Source: Alphaproteobacteria bacterium (GTDB lineage Bacteria > Pseudomonadota > Alphaproteobacteria > Rhizobiales > Xanthobacteraceae). Taken from it: 60,231 nt of DNA. Made by a program: the position numbers and the translations under genes. The stretch spans positions 1-60,231 of the forward strand of contig WQYW01000008.1 of the NCBI GenBank assembly GCA_009781045.1, given 5' to 3'. Shown piece by piece: positions 25,801-35,333 of this stretch. How positions within the stretch are numbered: the stretch's first letter is position 1; the number at the start of each line of letters is the position of its first letter. Under the pieces are notes generated by a model. It worked only from the letters and a program-made list of their open reading frames with translations, made no database searches and was not told the origin of the DNA.

Positions 25801-26199
25801 GTGACCGAATCCGTCAATTTCCTTGAACCTGACCTGATCGAAGCCGTAGCGGAATACATGGCCCGCTATGAAGAGGGGTCCGGCCGCATCGGGGATAAGT
25901 GGGAAAACCGGGAAATCCGCGAAGTCTGGCGCAACCGTGCCCGGAGCGCGATCGATACCGCAGCCGAGTTCATCTTCTCGCAGTCCGGCCATTGCGACGC
26001 CCCTGCGAAGGACATATTCCGCGACCTTCACGAGGTGATGGCGATGTCGATGTATCGCGACGAAACCAACAACGACTGCTTCCAGCATGAAGACCAGCGT
26101 CACCTCTGGCGCCTGCGCGCGCGCTGGGCGATGATCGCGCTGGGAGAGGCTGTCCCCCTCTACGCCGAACACCGCCGGCTGCGGGATTTCGCCGTCTGA
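25801..26199 (+). CDS. Small acidic protein of unknown function
   Basis: About 132 residues from a GTG start that has a run of G (possible ribosome binding site) 6 bases upstream. The sequence is helical and charged: FLEPDLIEAVAEYMARYEEG, then RNRARSAIDTAAEFIFSQSG, then LHEVMAMSMYRDETNNDC and a basic/aromatic end (HLWRLRARWAMIALGEAV). No family, signal peptide or catalytic motif is recognised. The regular pattern of hydrophobic residues argues for a real folded protein, but the start is uncertain because the frame is open upstream. Confidence 0.5.
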   Translation: MTESVNFLEPDLIEAVAEYMARYEEGSGRIGDKWENREIREVWRNRARSAIDTAAEFIFSQSGHCDAPAKDIFRDLHEVMAMSMYRDETNNDCFQHEDQRHLWRLRARWAMIALGEAVPLYAEHRRLRDFAV

Positions 26200-27120
26200 G
26201 CACTTCGATGGCTCCTTGGGCGCACAGCCCCTTAAGCAGGCCTGCGCCGGCGCATCCTCAAAGCCCTGTCCCCCAGGTGAACCCGGAAGAGTGACGACAC
26301 CGCGCTTGCGGTCAAAGGGAAAATGGATGGGACGGTGTCCCGGAAGGCCCAAAAACGACAGCTGGCAGCCCATCGTGACGGGAAAAGCCACCCATTCACA
26401 TTGGTTTGGGACTGATCCTGCCACTCTCGGATCGTCACCCATCGGGTGAACAAGGCGGGTGCAAAATCGGCAGTCGAAACCATTGCTTCCCGCGACGTTT
26501 CGGATCCAACTCACGGATTTGGGTTCACGGGTCCCGCCCGGTGCACGCGGCACAAGCTGCCCTGTTTTCCGCGCATGGCTGCGCCACCTTTTTCTGCGGC
26601 GCGCCAACAGCACAAAAGGAAAGCACGAGAGCACGGCACCGTTGCCTGCAGGTGCTGTCTGCGGCATCGAGAGGCGCCTATCTGGGTCCCGGCCCCGCCT
26701 CACAGACGATCCGGCCCACATTTCGCAAATCGCAAAAATCGGCTCGACCTCAATTTCAAAAGCCGCAGCCAACGGCCGCACCGCGGCGGATTGTTGCCTT
26801 GTCGCGCAACCGCGCGTCATCCATGCCGATGGAGCGAAGGAAAAGGCAACGGCGATCCCGCCCTCACACATCTTCGTCATCACGACAGCAAGGAGCTGAC
26901 GAAACCGGGAAACGGCGACGCAAGATCGGCACTTAAGTTAAGACCTGACAATGGCGATCGCGCGACTTTGATCATGCGGCCCACCCATACATATACCACA
27001 AATCCAGGATATTGCCGTCAAGAAACTGTTTTCAGATGAGCGATCCGTCATGATCCAGACTGGGCATGATCCCCATTTGAACGCCTCCCTGGACGAACAA
27101 AAGTGGAATCTGAACGTCAC
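26200..27120. other. Intergenic stretch, no gene recognised
   Basis: Three frames are open on the plus strand at about 26.4-26.9 kb, which is a GC effect; none has a motif or a good ribosome binding site. Nothing else stands out. Confidence 0.4.
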
Positions 27121-27486
27121 ATGCCGCTGCACGGGCTCGGAAATTGCGAGTTAAGTGCAGCTGCTACCACGTTTGCGGTCGCATCCGTCGCCCTGCTGTT
27201 TATTGTGGCGGCGGCTGTCGACGTTTCACGCTGGTGTGCGGAACGCGCGACGATACAGGCGATCCACGCCGGTTCCGTACAGCAGGAGGCGGAAACGGGC
27301 CAGATCGACAAAAGTTATGCCGACAACTTTTTCAGGGCAGGCCTCCAGAATTCCGCCGCCGCGAATTCCATCGAGGCACTGACCTGCTCGACAAAAAATT
27401 CCAGCCTAACCTGCAGCGCAAGCGGAAAGATTCCGATGATGCGCGTCATCGCGCTCACAAGGCTTGCGAAACCGCCCGCAAGATAG
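27121..27486 (+). CDS. TadG/TadE-like pilin-assembly fragment
   Basis: About 121 residues with an N-terminal hydrophobic segment and the layout of the TadG/TadE family: a short polar lead with GNCELS, a membrane span (AAATTFAVASVALLFIVAAAVDVSRW) and a helix beginning CAERATIQAIHAGS. In intact TadG proteins the span ends with a similar AVDYSRW pattern. The rest is short and ends soon after a possible disulfide pair (LTCSTKNSSLTCS). No other tad/cpa gene is nearby, so this is an orphan or a truncated remnant. The start could also be a GTG 18 bases upstream; neither has a strong ribosome binding site. Confidence 0.5.
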   Translation: MPLHGLGNCELSAAATTFAVASVALLFIVAAAVDVSRWCAERATIQAIHAGSVQQEAETGQIDKSYADNFFRAGLQNSAAANSIEALTCSTKNSSLTCSASGKIPMMRVIALTRLAKPPAR

Positions 27487-28649
27487 TCGCCGCGACCGCA
27501 GCAACAACCTCGTGTGAGCCCCCTTTGCATCCTGCATCTCCCGGCAGGCTTGCGCGCAAGCGACCGTCAGGTTTGAGAAATCGGCAATTTCGAAATGCGA
27601 TCGCAACAGGCCGCCATGGCTTTTGACAGACCCCGGCACTCAAGCTGCCGATCCGGGCCAGCAGGGACAGCGACAGGGATTCAGCTCCATTCCTGCGACG
27701 CATCGCCCCACCGCGCTGCCCGGCATGCGTGAGAGGCCATGCTGACATGCAAAATAGTGCCGTTGCATCTGGCATACCAGCGGGGAATATTCGTCGGGCA
27801 ATTCCCCACACATCGTGTTCGCAATGGAGTCAAATGCCGCAATCCGCGTCTGGTGCAAAATTCCCAACCGAACACTGGAGTGCATTTTGTGCCTCAGGTG
27901 TACGGACGCGATCAATCATCAAAAACGGTGGGATGCGATGGGTCGGTGCGCGCATCTCGGTGTTGGAGTCCGGCGAAGCATTGCGGCGAATTCGTTGAGA
28001 TCAGCGACCTTTCCCGCAAAAAGGGCACCCTTGTGCATGCCTGCCAGAATTGGAGGAACCTGGAATGATATGTATCTTCAAAAAGGCGTTCGGGCGCACA
28101 GGAACGGCATATGTGCAGCGGGTGCCGAGTGCGGAGGCCGCAATCCGCACCTTCGCTCCCCTGTCCATCGAGCCTCAAGACCGTGCCTTGCATGTGGATG
28201 GCTGCCGCGCCCCCTTTGAGTGTCGCCTCAGGCCCAATCCACGATTCCTCGACGCGGAGAAACCCTGAAAGCGACAGCGTGCACATTCCCGGCAAGGTCC
28301 TCAAAAAAACCGGGTAAAAATTGCTGACCTAAATCGCACCCACATGGCGCCGCACAAAATGCCCTTCTCTGCCTCCAGGCTTCCCGATCACTCCCGGCTG
28401 CCGCGCAATGGGCAAACATCGCCCGTCCGATGTGTCAGAATGACACGAAGGTCATGTGGTCTCGAGAACTTCCCCTTTTGGACCTTCGTTATCGGATTAT
28501 GACACAGGCAACCGGCAGCACGTGACTTTCTGCCTTTAATCCGCCGTGATATTATATGCCTCGTTGCCTGATCCACATCCCGACACAAACCTTCACTCGA
28601 AAAGCTTCAACCAAAGAGAGTTTCGCACCGAACCCACAGGCGGCCTCAC
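27487..28649. other. Intergenic stretch with a possible promoter at its end
   Basis: No convincing gene. Near the right end TGATATTAT (28547-28555) fits an extended -10 element for the metallopeptidase gene that starts at 28650, leaving a leader of roughly 90 bases. No good -35 accompanies it. Confidence 0.35.
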
Positions 28650-29474
28650 ATGACCATCAAATATATGGGTTTGATTATCGACGGCAAGGGATTGGGTGGA
28701 AACCTGCAGGCTCAAGCATATGAAAAACAGGTCCTCACGTTACTCAAACGTATTCGCACCACCTTGACCGGCCGCGCACTGTTCCGTGAACTACGCCGAT
28801 ATCGGAAACACATCGTGCGAATAAGGCCTTCCGAAACCGACAAAGATATTGGACCCAACCAGAATGAAGCGAGGTCCCGGGCCAAGGACTGGAAGCGTGC
28901 GATGGCGAGAAACCAGCCCATGCTCTACAACGACGGCAGCCCATGGGCCGGCAATGTCTCCGGAACCGGCCGAGGCAGCGATACAACCGTGTTTTTCACG
29001 CCCTCCGGCTATGGATACCCCCTGACTGTTCTGAAATCAGATCAGGCCATCATTGCCAAGCTCCTGTGCGAGCTGCAGCTGGCCGGTGCCCAGGCCGATG
29101 AGGTTCTGTTCCACGAACTTGTCCACGCCATGCGCCAGATCCGTGGTCTCGTCTTTCTCGGGCTCCTCAGAGATGGATTCCAGAACGAGGAGGAATTCAT
29201 CGCCATCCTCCTCACCAACATCTATTCTTCTGAGACGCATCGTCCTCCTCGCAGCAACCATCTCGACCTGCGCTGCGAGGCAGATGATACCGATGCCGTA
29301 TTTCTGCCGGAGTTGAATCCGCCGACCTACCGCTCCCTGACAATTGGCAAGCTGGTTCTTCAGCAGCAGGAAATGGCCCTTGAAATCGGTGCCGTACCAG
29401 CGGACTTCAATCCAATCCGTCAATACTACAAACTTGAGAGGATATCCCGGGTCAACCAGAAACGCTCGGCTTGA
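28650..29474 (+). CDS. Putative M91-like zinc metallopeptidase, effector- or toxin-like
   Basis: A 274-residue protein with the zincin motif HELVHA (His155, Glu156, His159), followed 22 residues later by an acidic cluster (NEEEF, about 179-183) that can provide the third zinc ligand. The arrangement VLFHELVHAMRQIRG ... NEEEFIAILLTNIYSSETHRP resembles the NleD/HopH (M91) group, whose members cut host or target proteins, and related bacterial toxin domains. There is no signal peptide, membrane span, immunity gene or secretion gene beside it. AGGCGG lies 7 bases before the ATG. The first 90 residues are basic and unassigned. Protease activity is inferred from the motif only. Confidence 0.75.
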   Translation: MTIKYMGLIIDGKGLGGNLQAQAYEKQVLTLLKRIRTTLTGRALFRELRRYRKHIVRIRPSETDKDIGPNQNEARSRAKDWKRAMARNQPMLYNDGSPWAGNVSGTGRGSDTTVFFTPSGYGYPLTVLKSDQAIIAKLLCELQLAGAQADEVLFHELVHAMRQIRGLVFLGLLRDGFQNEEEFIAILLTNIYSSETHRPPRSNHLDLRCEADDTDAVFLPELNPPTYRSLTIGKLVLQQQEMALEIGAVPADFNPIRQYYKLERISRVNQKRSA

Positions 29475-30286
29475 GCTGGGACGCAGGTCCGCGGACGCAA
29501 TCGAAATTCGCACCTGCTGCCACGGTGAGGCAAGGTCCCCGGGCCCCTTTCTGCGAACTGGCACAGGCGTCACCGTCACCGCGCGGCAGTGCACCGGCGC
29601 TGCCAAGGTCTGATAAAAAATAGAAGATAAAAACAAGGTGCCCTCTGTGAAATTCGCTTCCTGGGTCCTTGCCCGGATCCCGGATCAACGTCCGCCTGTG
29701 GTCAATTTCTTCACAGCGGGCCAAGCCGCAGAAAGGCCGGGCCGAGTTCGCTTAACAAGGGGCGGCAGGAAAGAGGCAGGCGGAGGGCGCGAGGACGCAA
29801 GGCTTGCGGCAGCCGCGCCGGTTGCGAGCCTCGGGAAGACGCGGAGCGTTCGGGAACGGCATCCGGGAAGTCGGATTGTGCAGAACACGCACAGCTTGTC
29901 GATGGCTGGCCCTCCAAGCGGGTGCGATCCAGAGCAATGACGGCGCAATCGTCCCCAGGTTCTCTGTGTCGCAGGCCCCTGTTCCATTGGAATAGTGGCC
30001 GCATCATCAGGTCGTCTCAGGAATCATCTGCCGCATGCCAGCTTTCCTGGGGGGACCACCTCACCAGCACTTTTTGCCCCAGTTACCTTCTCTGCGGCTT
30101 GGGATCTGCGAGCCTGCCTTTTTAGCGTGCTGGCAGCCGGCTCAAGACGTCTGGCACTCAGGGATCAAGGCGCGCGGGACAACAACCGATTGTCCGGCCC
30201 GGCGGATGGCAGGCAGACTTTCCGCTTCCATCCCGCAAGGCCAACCTCACGTCTGCAGCGCTGTCCATGCATGCGTCAGCTCTGCA
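29475..30286. other. Intergenic stretch, no gene recognised
   Basis: The region lies between the metallopeptidase gene and the convergent toxin gene. Frames overlap on all strands without motifs. No terminator-like hairpin with a T run was found. Confidence 0.4.
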
Positions 30287-30853
30287 TCAGCTCTGCTGTT
30301 CATAGAAGAGGATGCGGTTTTCAGGCAGAACCTGTTCCAGGCAATCGAAATTAGCGACATTGCGCGTCAGGATGGTCCATCCGCACTCGACGGCCTGGAG
30401 GTAGAGGCTTGCATCATTGAGAAGCTGCGCCCTGTCGGTGCGCCCGATTCGGAACAGGCGCGAGACCAGCCCCGCCAGCATTCCAGCCTCGCCGAGTGCG
30501 GCCTTTGACGGTGCCGAGAGACGATGGTCGGCGATATCCCCGACCGTCTGCTGCAGTGCCTCAACCACGCCACTGGTTTCCCCATGGGTTGGATCAAGAC
30601 GACCCAGCAGATGCGTCATTTCCGCCAGACAGATCGTCGAATGGTTAATGATCCGCGCATCCAGAAGCTCATCCACGACATCCGGCGTGCGGCTTTGGAG
30701 CACATCGATATAGACGCAGGTGTCGAGCAGCAATTGCGGACCAGCCCAGGCCGCCCCTCCAACAATGGGTAAAGCGTCAATGGCGCGGCGCCGGTACACG
30801 GCGGTGCGCTGCGGTCGGATGCGCCATAGCGCGCGTGGCAGATCAAAGCTCAA
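30287..30853 (-). CDS. PIN-domain ribonuclease toxin (VapC-like)
   Basis: A 188-residue PIN-domain protein. Acidic residues expected in the metal site are seen in LLLDTCVYID (Asp44), in AEMTHLLG (Glu) and in LLNDASLYLQA (Asp); the fold ends with TILTRNVANFDCL. VapC-type toxins cleave RNA and are held inactive by a partner antitoxin. The longest frame starts with TTG at 30853, overlapping the upstream antitoxin gene by 11 bases; the PIN fold begins about 38 residues later, so a GTG at 30799 is a possible alternative start. Confidence 0.85.
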   Translation of the reverse strand: MSFDLPRALWRIRPQRTAVYRRRAIDALPIVGGAAWAGPQLLLDTCVYIDVLQSRTPDVVDELLDARIINHSTICLAEMTHLLGRLDPTHGETSGVVEALQQTVGDIADHRLSAPSKAALGEAGMLAGLVSRLFRIGRTDRAQLLNDASLYLQAVECGWTILTRNVANFDCLEQVLPENRILFYEQQS

Positions 30854-31133
30854 GGTCGATTTCTTGCGGAATATGGCCCTTGCGACGGACCAGTCTCAAA
30901 CCAAAGTCGTCTTCAAGGACAACTTTTGCCAGGGCGTATTCAATCAGCTCGGTGTCGGAATCGATGCCCGATGTCTTTTTCGCGGCTTCCACCAGACCCC
31001 GGCGAACCCGCGCGCCGATCCGGCTCGATTCCCCACGGAGCAACCCAAGCTGCCGCACCGTCTCCATGACCAGATGCTGGTGGCGGCTGGTTTCGAGTGT
31101 CTCATCGGGTTCATCTGCGTCTGGTGTCAACAT
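30843..31133 (-). CDS. Antitoxin partner of the PIN-domain toxin
   Basis: A 96-residue protein upstream of, and overlapping, the PIN-domain gene, the normal position of an antitoxin. It is charged and helical: HLVMETVRQLGLLRGESSR, then VRRGLVEAAKKTSGIDSDTELIEYALAKVVLEDDFG, and an acidic tail (EIDLEL). The middle resembles a ribbon-helix-helix-like DNA-binding antitoxin (DSDTELIEYAL), but the family is not certain. The start at 31133 has AAAGGAA at good spacing, preferred over an upstream in-frame codon at 31187. Direct repeats in its promoter region suggest autoregulation. Confidence 0.8.
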   Translation of the reverse strand: MLTPDADEPDETLETSRHQHLVMETVRQLGLLRGESSRIGARVRRGLVEAAKKTSGIDSDTELIEYALAKVVLEDDFGLRLVRRKGHIPQEIDLEL

Positions 31134-31184
31134 CGGTTCCTTTCCAGCCCCGAACGGCCCGGCTCCTTTCCAGCCCAACCCGGT

Positions 31185-31241
31185 CAAGCAAAATTACCCA
31201 ACCAAGCCAAGCAAAATTACCAACTCGGCAAAATATTTCAA
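31185..31241 (-). promoter_or_regulatory. Candidate promoter and direct-repeat operator of the toxin-antitoxin pair
   Basis: CAAGCAAAATTACC occurs at 31185-31198 and again at 31208-31221, 23 bases apart (about two helical turns). On the minus strand TTGAAA (31236-31241) and TAATTT (31214-31219) form a -35/-10 pair with 16-base spacing, and the -10 box lies within the upstream copy of the repeat. Binding of the antitoxin to both copies would block transcription. This is inferred from the layout. Confidence 0.5.
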
Positions 31242-32141
31242 TATCGATTTTACCTCTGTTTTTGATTCGTTGGCGGCATGGTTGGCGTCGGCGGGCTTTC
31301 CGGAAGAAGCGGCAAGAGACCCCGCAGCGAATTTTCCACCAACGCGTAATATATTGACATTTAATGCTTTTTTCTAAGAAGCCGGGAATCTGAAGCGGAC
31401 TGCCGGCTCCCCCCCGCTGGTGGTTTTGGTTAACCCTCGACACCAGGCACAGGCCTCAGACCATTGGCAGCACCATCCCGGCGCCAGACCGCCGCCCGCC
31501 ATTTTTCCTCCCGACAGCGCCTGTTTGCGACCCGTGAAAGCCATTGCAATGGACCGTCGCACGACAGCGGCCTCCCCGCTCGCGGTCAGGATCGAAAATC
31601 GTGCAGGAAGGCAACTGATCGCCACCCTATGTGCCAATTGCGCATTCCGCCCACGCTGAGGGTAGCGCGCCGCGATCTCGGGTTCGAGATGCCGGCTTGC
31701 TGCGCATGCCGTCCTTGGCCAGGCTGGTTTCCACTACCATCGTCAGGAGCCAAAATGGTTCACAGCAATCGAGCGCGGCACACGACTCCTGATTCCTGTT
31801 GCCTGGCCACGCAGTCGATGCCCGCTCGCGCAGCAGTCACCAGCGACGCCGCAAGAGAAGACACAAACCCACACAATCATTGCCATGTGCCGGCAATATC
31901 CCGCTTACAACAAAAGGTAGTTTCATACCTTCCTGTTCCAATCTGACAGCTACAACTCCTGCCGGGGAACTTTTTCCTCCTGTTGGCATCAGACTCTCGG
32001 GCAAATCCCATGCGGGGATTGTGTAACCCAAGCACGAAGAGGCAAAATGAACGAAATCGTCGATTGCAATGTCGCCTGCGAAGGATGCTGAAGCCGTCCC
32101 GCGCGGGACGTTACAGCAATTGTCACCAACGGAGACTTTTG
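31242..32141. other. Intergenic stretch between the antitoxin and Sel1 genes
   Basis: It should carry the promoter of the Sel1 gene. No gene and no clear promoter pair was identified; the first part is AT-rich compared with its surroundings. Confidence 0.35.
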
Positions 32142-34145
32142 ATGACCGATGCCCTTGACGGCTCCGCCTCTGTCGCCAGGAGCCAGAAGCAGTTCTCTTC
32201 CGAATTTCAGGACACCCTGACTGCGGCCGAGCAGGGCGACGCCGCCGCGCAATACAAGCTCGGCTGTATGTACCGCACCGGCCACGGCACTGAAACCGAC
32301 GATGCACAGGCTGTGGTCTGGTTCCAGAAGGCGGCCGACCAGGGAAACAGCGATGCACAATATTGCCTCGGGTGTATGTATGATGAGGGCCGGGCTCTCG
32401 AACAGGATCCTCTCCAGGCGGTGGCCTGGTTTCAAAAGGCGGCCGACCAGGGAAACAGCGACGCACAATATTTCCTCGGCTGCATGTATGAAGAAGGCCG
32501 GGGCGTCGCCGAGGACACTGCACAGGCGGCCAACTGGTTCCGGAAGGCGGCCGATCAGGGTGACGCCAGTGCCCAGTTGGCTCTCGGCGGAATGTACACC
32601 CAGGGCCATGGCGTGCCGCAGAACCATGAGCAGGCATCGATCTGGTTTCGCAAGGCCGCGGAACAGGGCAATGCTGGTGCCCAGACCTGTCTCGGCGTCA
32701 TGTACGAAAAAGGTCGCGGTGTGGCACAGGACGACGTCGAGGCCGTCACCTGGTTCCAGAAAGCCGCCGATCAGGGTCATGCGGTCGCCCAGACCTGCCT
32801 TGGCGCGATGTACGAAGAGGGTCGCGGTGTGGCGCAGGACGAAAGCGCAGCCGTCGGCTGGTACCGCAAGGCCGCCGAGCAGGAAAACCTCGAGGCTCAA
32901 CTCTTCCTCGGGCTTATGTACGAAGACGGTCGGGGCGTCGGACAGGACGCGACAGAAGCCCTCGCCTGGTACACCAGGGTCGCGGCCAAAGGCAGCGTCC
33001 CTGCCCAGCTCCATCTCGGCGCGATGTACCGCCAGGGACGCGGGGTTCCAGCAAATGATCCGGAATCGCTTGAGTGGTATCGCATGGCCGCCGAACAGAA
33101 CAGCGCCGAAGCCCAGTTCCACCTCGGCTTCGCCCGCCAGACCGGCTGCGGCACAGAGCAGGACGACGCCGATGCCTTCGTCTGGTACCAGAAAGCGGCC
33201 GAACAGGGGCACGCTCACGCGCAACTCAACCTCGCCCTGATGTACGCCGCCGGCCGCGGCATCGTGCAGGATGATGCTGCGGCCCTTGTCTGGCTTCGGG
33301 CCGCCGCTGAACAGGGGGAGGCTCTCGCGCAATGCTATCTCGGCGCAATGTATGTCAACGGCAGAGGGGTTTCGCAGGACGAGAATGAGGCCCTGGTATG
33401 GTTCCTTAAAGCCGCAGAACAAGGCAACGCCATCGCGCAGAACAGTCTTGGCGTTATGTACAAAGAGGGCAGAGCGGTCCCACGAGACGAAGCCGAGGCC
33501 GTGGCCTGGTTCCGCAAAGCCGCAGACCAATGCGAGCCGGAGAGCGAATTCTATCTTGGCGCGATGTACGATGAGGGCCGTGGCGTCGAACAGGACGATG
33601 CCGAGGCCGTGGCCTGGTTCTGCAAGTCCGCGGAGCACGAATACGCTCCCGCCCAATTCAGTCTTGGGTCAATGTACAAGGAGGGGCGCGGTGTGCCCCA
33701 GAACGACACCGAGGCCGTCGCCTGGTATCGCCGCGCGGCGGCGCAGGGACATCCGGACGGCCAGGCCAATCTCGGCCTGATGTATTATGAGGGGCGCGGC
33801 GTCGAACAGGACGATGCCGAGGCTCTGGCCTGGTACCAAAAGGCGGCCGAGCAGGGAAACGCCAGTGCCCAGAACAATCTCGGCGTCATGTATCGTTACG
33901 GACGAGGCGTTGACAAGGACGACGCTGAGGCCTTTGTGTGGTATCGCATGGCCGCCGAACAGGAACACAGCGTCGCGCAATTCAATCTTGCCACAATGTA
34001 TGAGGAAGGAAGTGGAGTTGAGCAGAACAAGGCGGAGGCGCGCGACTGGTATCGCAAGGCCGCCGATGAGGGTGATGTCGACGCCATGGCGGCCCTGCAG
34101 CGGATCGAAGCGGACTATGATCCCGGGAACGTGATTCAGCCCTGA
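32142..34145 (+). CDS. Sel1-like repeat protein, 17 repeats
   Basis: A 667-residue protein made almost wholly of 17 consecutive 36-residue Sel1-like repeats, from about residue 37 to near the C-terminus. The consensus is AQ..LG.MY..GRGV.QD..EA..WYRKAAEQGN; two units deviate (unit 9 has FARQTG in place of the MY turn, unit 13 starts SEF). Such solenoids mediate protein-protein contacts. No signal peptide or membrane span is seen, so it is probably cytoplasmic, and no partner domain is attached. The start at 32142 has GGAG at good spacing; earlier in-frame codons give a non-repeat extension. Long frames on the opposite strand here are a by-product of repeat codon usage. Confidence 0.93.
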   Translation: MTDALDGSASVARSQKQFSSEFQDTLTAAEQGDAAAQYKLGCMYRTGHGTETDDAQAVVWFQKAADQGNSDAQYCLGCMYDEGRALEQDPLQAVAWFQKAADQGNSDAQYFLGCMYEEGRGVAEDTAQAANWFRKAADQGDASAQLALGGMYTQGHGVPQNHEQASIWFRKAAEQGNAGAQTCLGVMYEKGRGVAQDDVEAVTWFQKAADQGHAVAQTCLGAMYEEGRGVAQDESAAVGWYRKAAEQENLEAQLFLGLMYEDGRGVGQDATEALAWYTRVAAKGSVPAQLHLGAMYRQGRGVPANDPESLEWYRMAAEQNSAEAQFHLGFARQTGCGTEQDDADAFVWYQKAAEQGHAHAQLNLALMYAAGRGIVQDDAAALVWLRAAAEQGEALAQCYLGAMYVNGRGVSQDENEALVWFLKAAEQGNAIAQNSLGVMYKEGRAVPRDEAEAVAWFRKAADQCEPESEFYLGAMYDEGRGVEQDDAEAVAWFCKSAEHEYAPAQFSLGSMYKEGRGVPQNDTEAVAWYRRAAAQGHPDGQANLGLMYYEGRGVEQDDAEALAWYQKAAEQGNASAQNNLGVMYRYGRGVDKDDAEAFVWYRMAAEQEHSVAQFNLATMYEEGSGVEQNKAEARDWYRKAADEGDVDAMAALQRIEADYDPGNVIQP

Positions 34146-34199
34146 ACGTCTCGATAACGCTCCGGCGCAGAGTGCGCCCTCGCCTGTTCGGGCATCGCG

Positions 34200-34233
34200 C
34201 CTTGCGGCTGTGGCCCCGACCACAGCCGCAAGG
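34200..34233. terminator. Strong hairpin between convergent genes, likely bidirectional terminator
   Basis: A perfect 14-base-pair stem (CCTTGCGGCTGTGG paired with CCACAGCCGCAAGG) closes a 6-base loop between the ends of the Sel1 and alcohol dehydrogenase genes. There is no T run on either side, so it may act as a weak or factor-assisted terminator for both. Confidence 0.65.
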
Positions 34234-34280
34234 CAGGAGGTTCCCCTTCATCATGTGCGATGCAGAATCAAATTCTCCGG

Positions 34281-35333
34281 TCAGGAGGCCGTGAGCGAAC
34301 CGCAATCAATGACGAACCGATACCTCACATCACCCTTGAGCATGCGCTCATAGGCTTCATTGATCTGGTCGGCGCGGATCAGTTCAATATCCGCGACGAT
34401 GCCATGCTCGGCACAGAAATCGAGCATCTCCTGCGTTTCCGGGATGCCACCGATCAGGGAGCCGGCAAGACTTCGGCGCTTCATGATCAGGCTGAACACT
34501 TCGGGCGAGGGATGTGGCGTCGCCGGTGCCCCCACCAGCGTCATGGTGCCGTCACGCTTGAGCAGGGCAAAAAACGCATCAAGGTCGTGGGGAGCGGCCA
34601 CCGTGTCAAGGATAAAGTCGAAACTCTTTGCATGTGCGGCCATGGCTGCGGTGTCGCTGGAGACCACGACTTCACGGGCACCGAGCGCCCTGCCGGCATC
34701 CCGTTTGGCGGCCGAGGTGGTGAACGCCACCACATCGGCGCCCATCGCATGCGCCAGCTTGATGCCCATATGCCCGAGGCCGCCGATACCGACCACACCG
34801 ACCTTGTGACCGGGCCCGACTTTCCAGTGGCGCAATGGCGAATAGGTGGTAATACCGGCGCAGAGCAGCGGTGCGGTGGCAGCCAGCTGCGATTCAGGGT
34901 GGCGAAGGCGCAGCACGTAGCGTTCATGAACGACGATCTGCTGCGAGTAACCGCCGAGTGTGTGTCCGGGGGGATCCGCCGTCGGGCCGTTATAGGTTCC
35001 GACCATGTGGTCGCAATAATTTTCGAGCCCCTCGTCGCAATCCGCACAATGCTGACAGCTGTCGACGATGCATCCCACGCCGACGAGATCACCGACCTTG
35101 TGGCGAGCGACATGGGGACCCACCGCCGTGACCCGCCCCACGATTTCGTGTCCGGGGACGCAGGGGTAGAGTGTACCGGCCCATTCGGCGCGAACCTGGT
35201 GAAGATCGGAATGGCAGACTCCGCAGAAAGCAATGGCGATCTGCACGTCATGCGCTGCCGGCGCGCGGCGCGTGATATCGAGCGGCTGGAGCGGTTGATC
35301 GCCGGCGTGGGCGCCGTAGGCTCGGATGGTCAT
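34281..35333 (-). CDS. Zinc-dependent alcohol dehydrogenase, YahK/cinnamyl-alcohol type
   Basis: A 350-residue medium-chain dehydrogenase that likely reduces aldehydes with NADPH. Catalytic zinc residues are visible in CGVCHSD and GHE, structural zinc Cys in a CxxCxxCxxxxxxxC pattern (CQHCADCDEGLENYC), and the dinucleotide fold in GIGGLGHMGIKLA. The sequence follows the YahK/Adh-C group closely (for example CIVDSCQHC, YSPLRHWKVGPG). The start at 35333 has GGGAGA upstream. It is a single gene, convergent with the Sel1 gene; substrate and regulation cannot be read from context. Confidence 0.93.
   Translation of the reverse strand: MTIRAYGAHAGDQPLQPLDITRRAPAAHDVQIAIAFCGVCHSDLHQVRAEWAGTLYPCVPGHEIVGRVTAVGPHVARHKVGDLVGVGCIVDSCQHCADCDEGLENYCDHMVGTYNGPTADPPGHTLGGYSQQIVVHERYVLRLRHPESQLAATAPLLCAGITTYSPLRHWKVGPGHKVGVVGIGGLGHMGIKLAHAMGADVVAFTTSAAKRDAGRALGAREVVVSSDTAAMAAHAKSFDFILDTVAAPHDLDAFFALLKRDGTMTLVGAPATPHPSPEVFSLIMKRRSLAGSLIGGIPETQEMLDFCAEHGIVADIELIRADQINEAYERMLKGDVRYRFVIDCGSLTAS

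Noticed and set aside
20963..32141. Insertion sequence or integrase behind the gene-poor region
   Set aside because: No transposase, integrase or terminal inverted repeat could be read on either strand.
31989..33656. Minus-strand open frame of about 550 codons opposite the Sel1 gene
   Set aside because: It is a by-product of the repeated codons of the Sel1 units; its own apparent repeats follow the same 108-base period.
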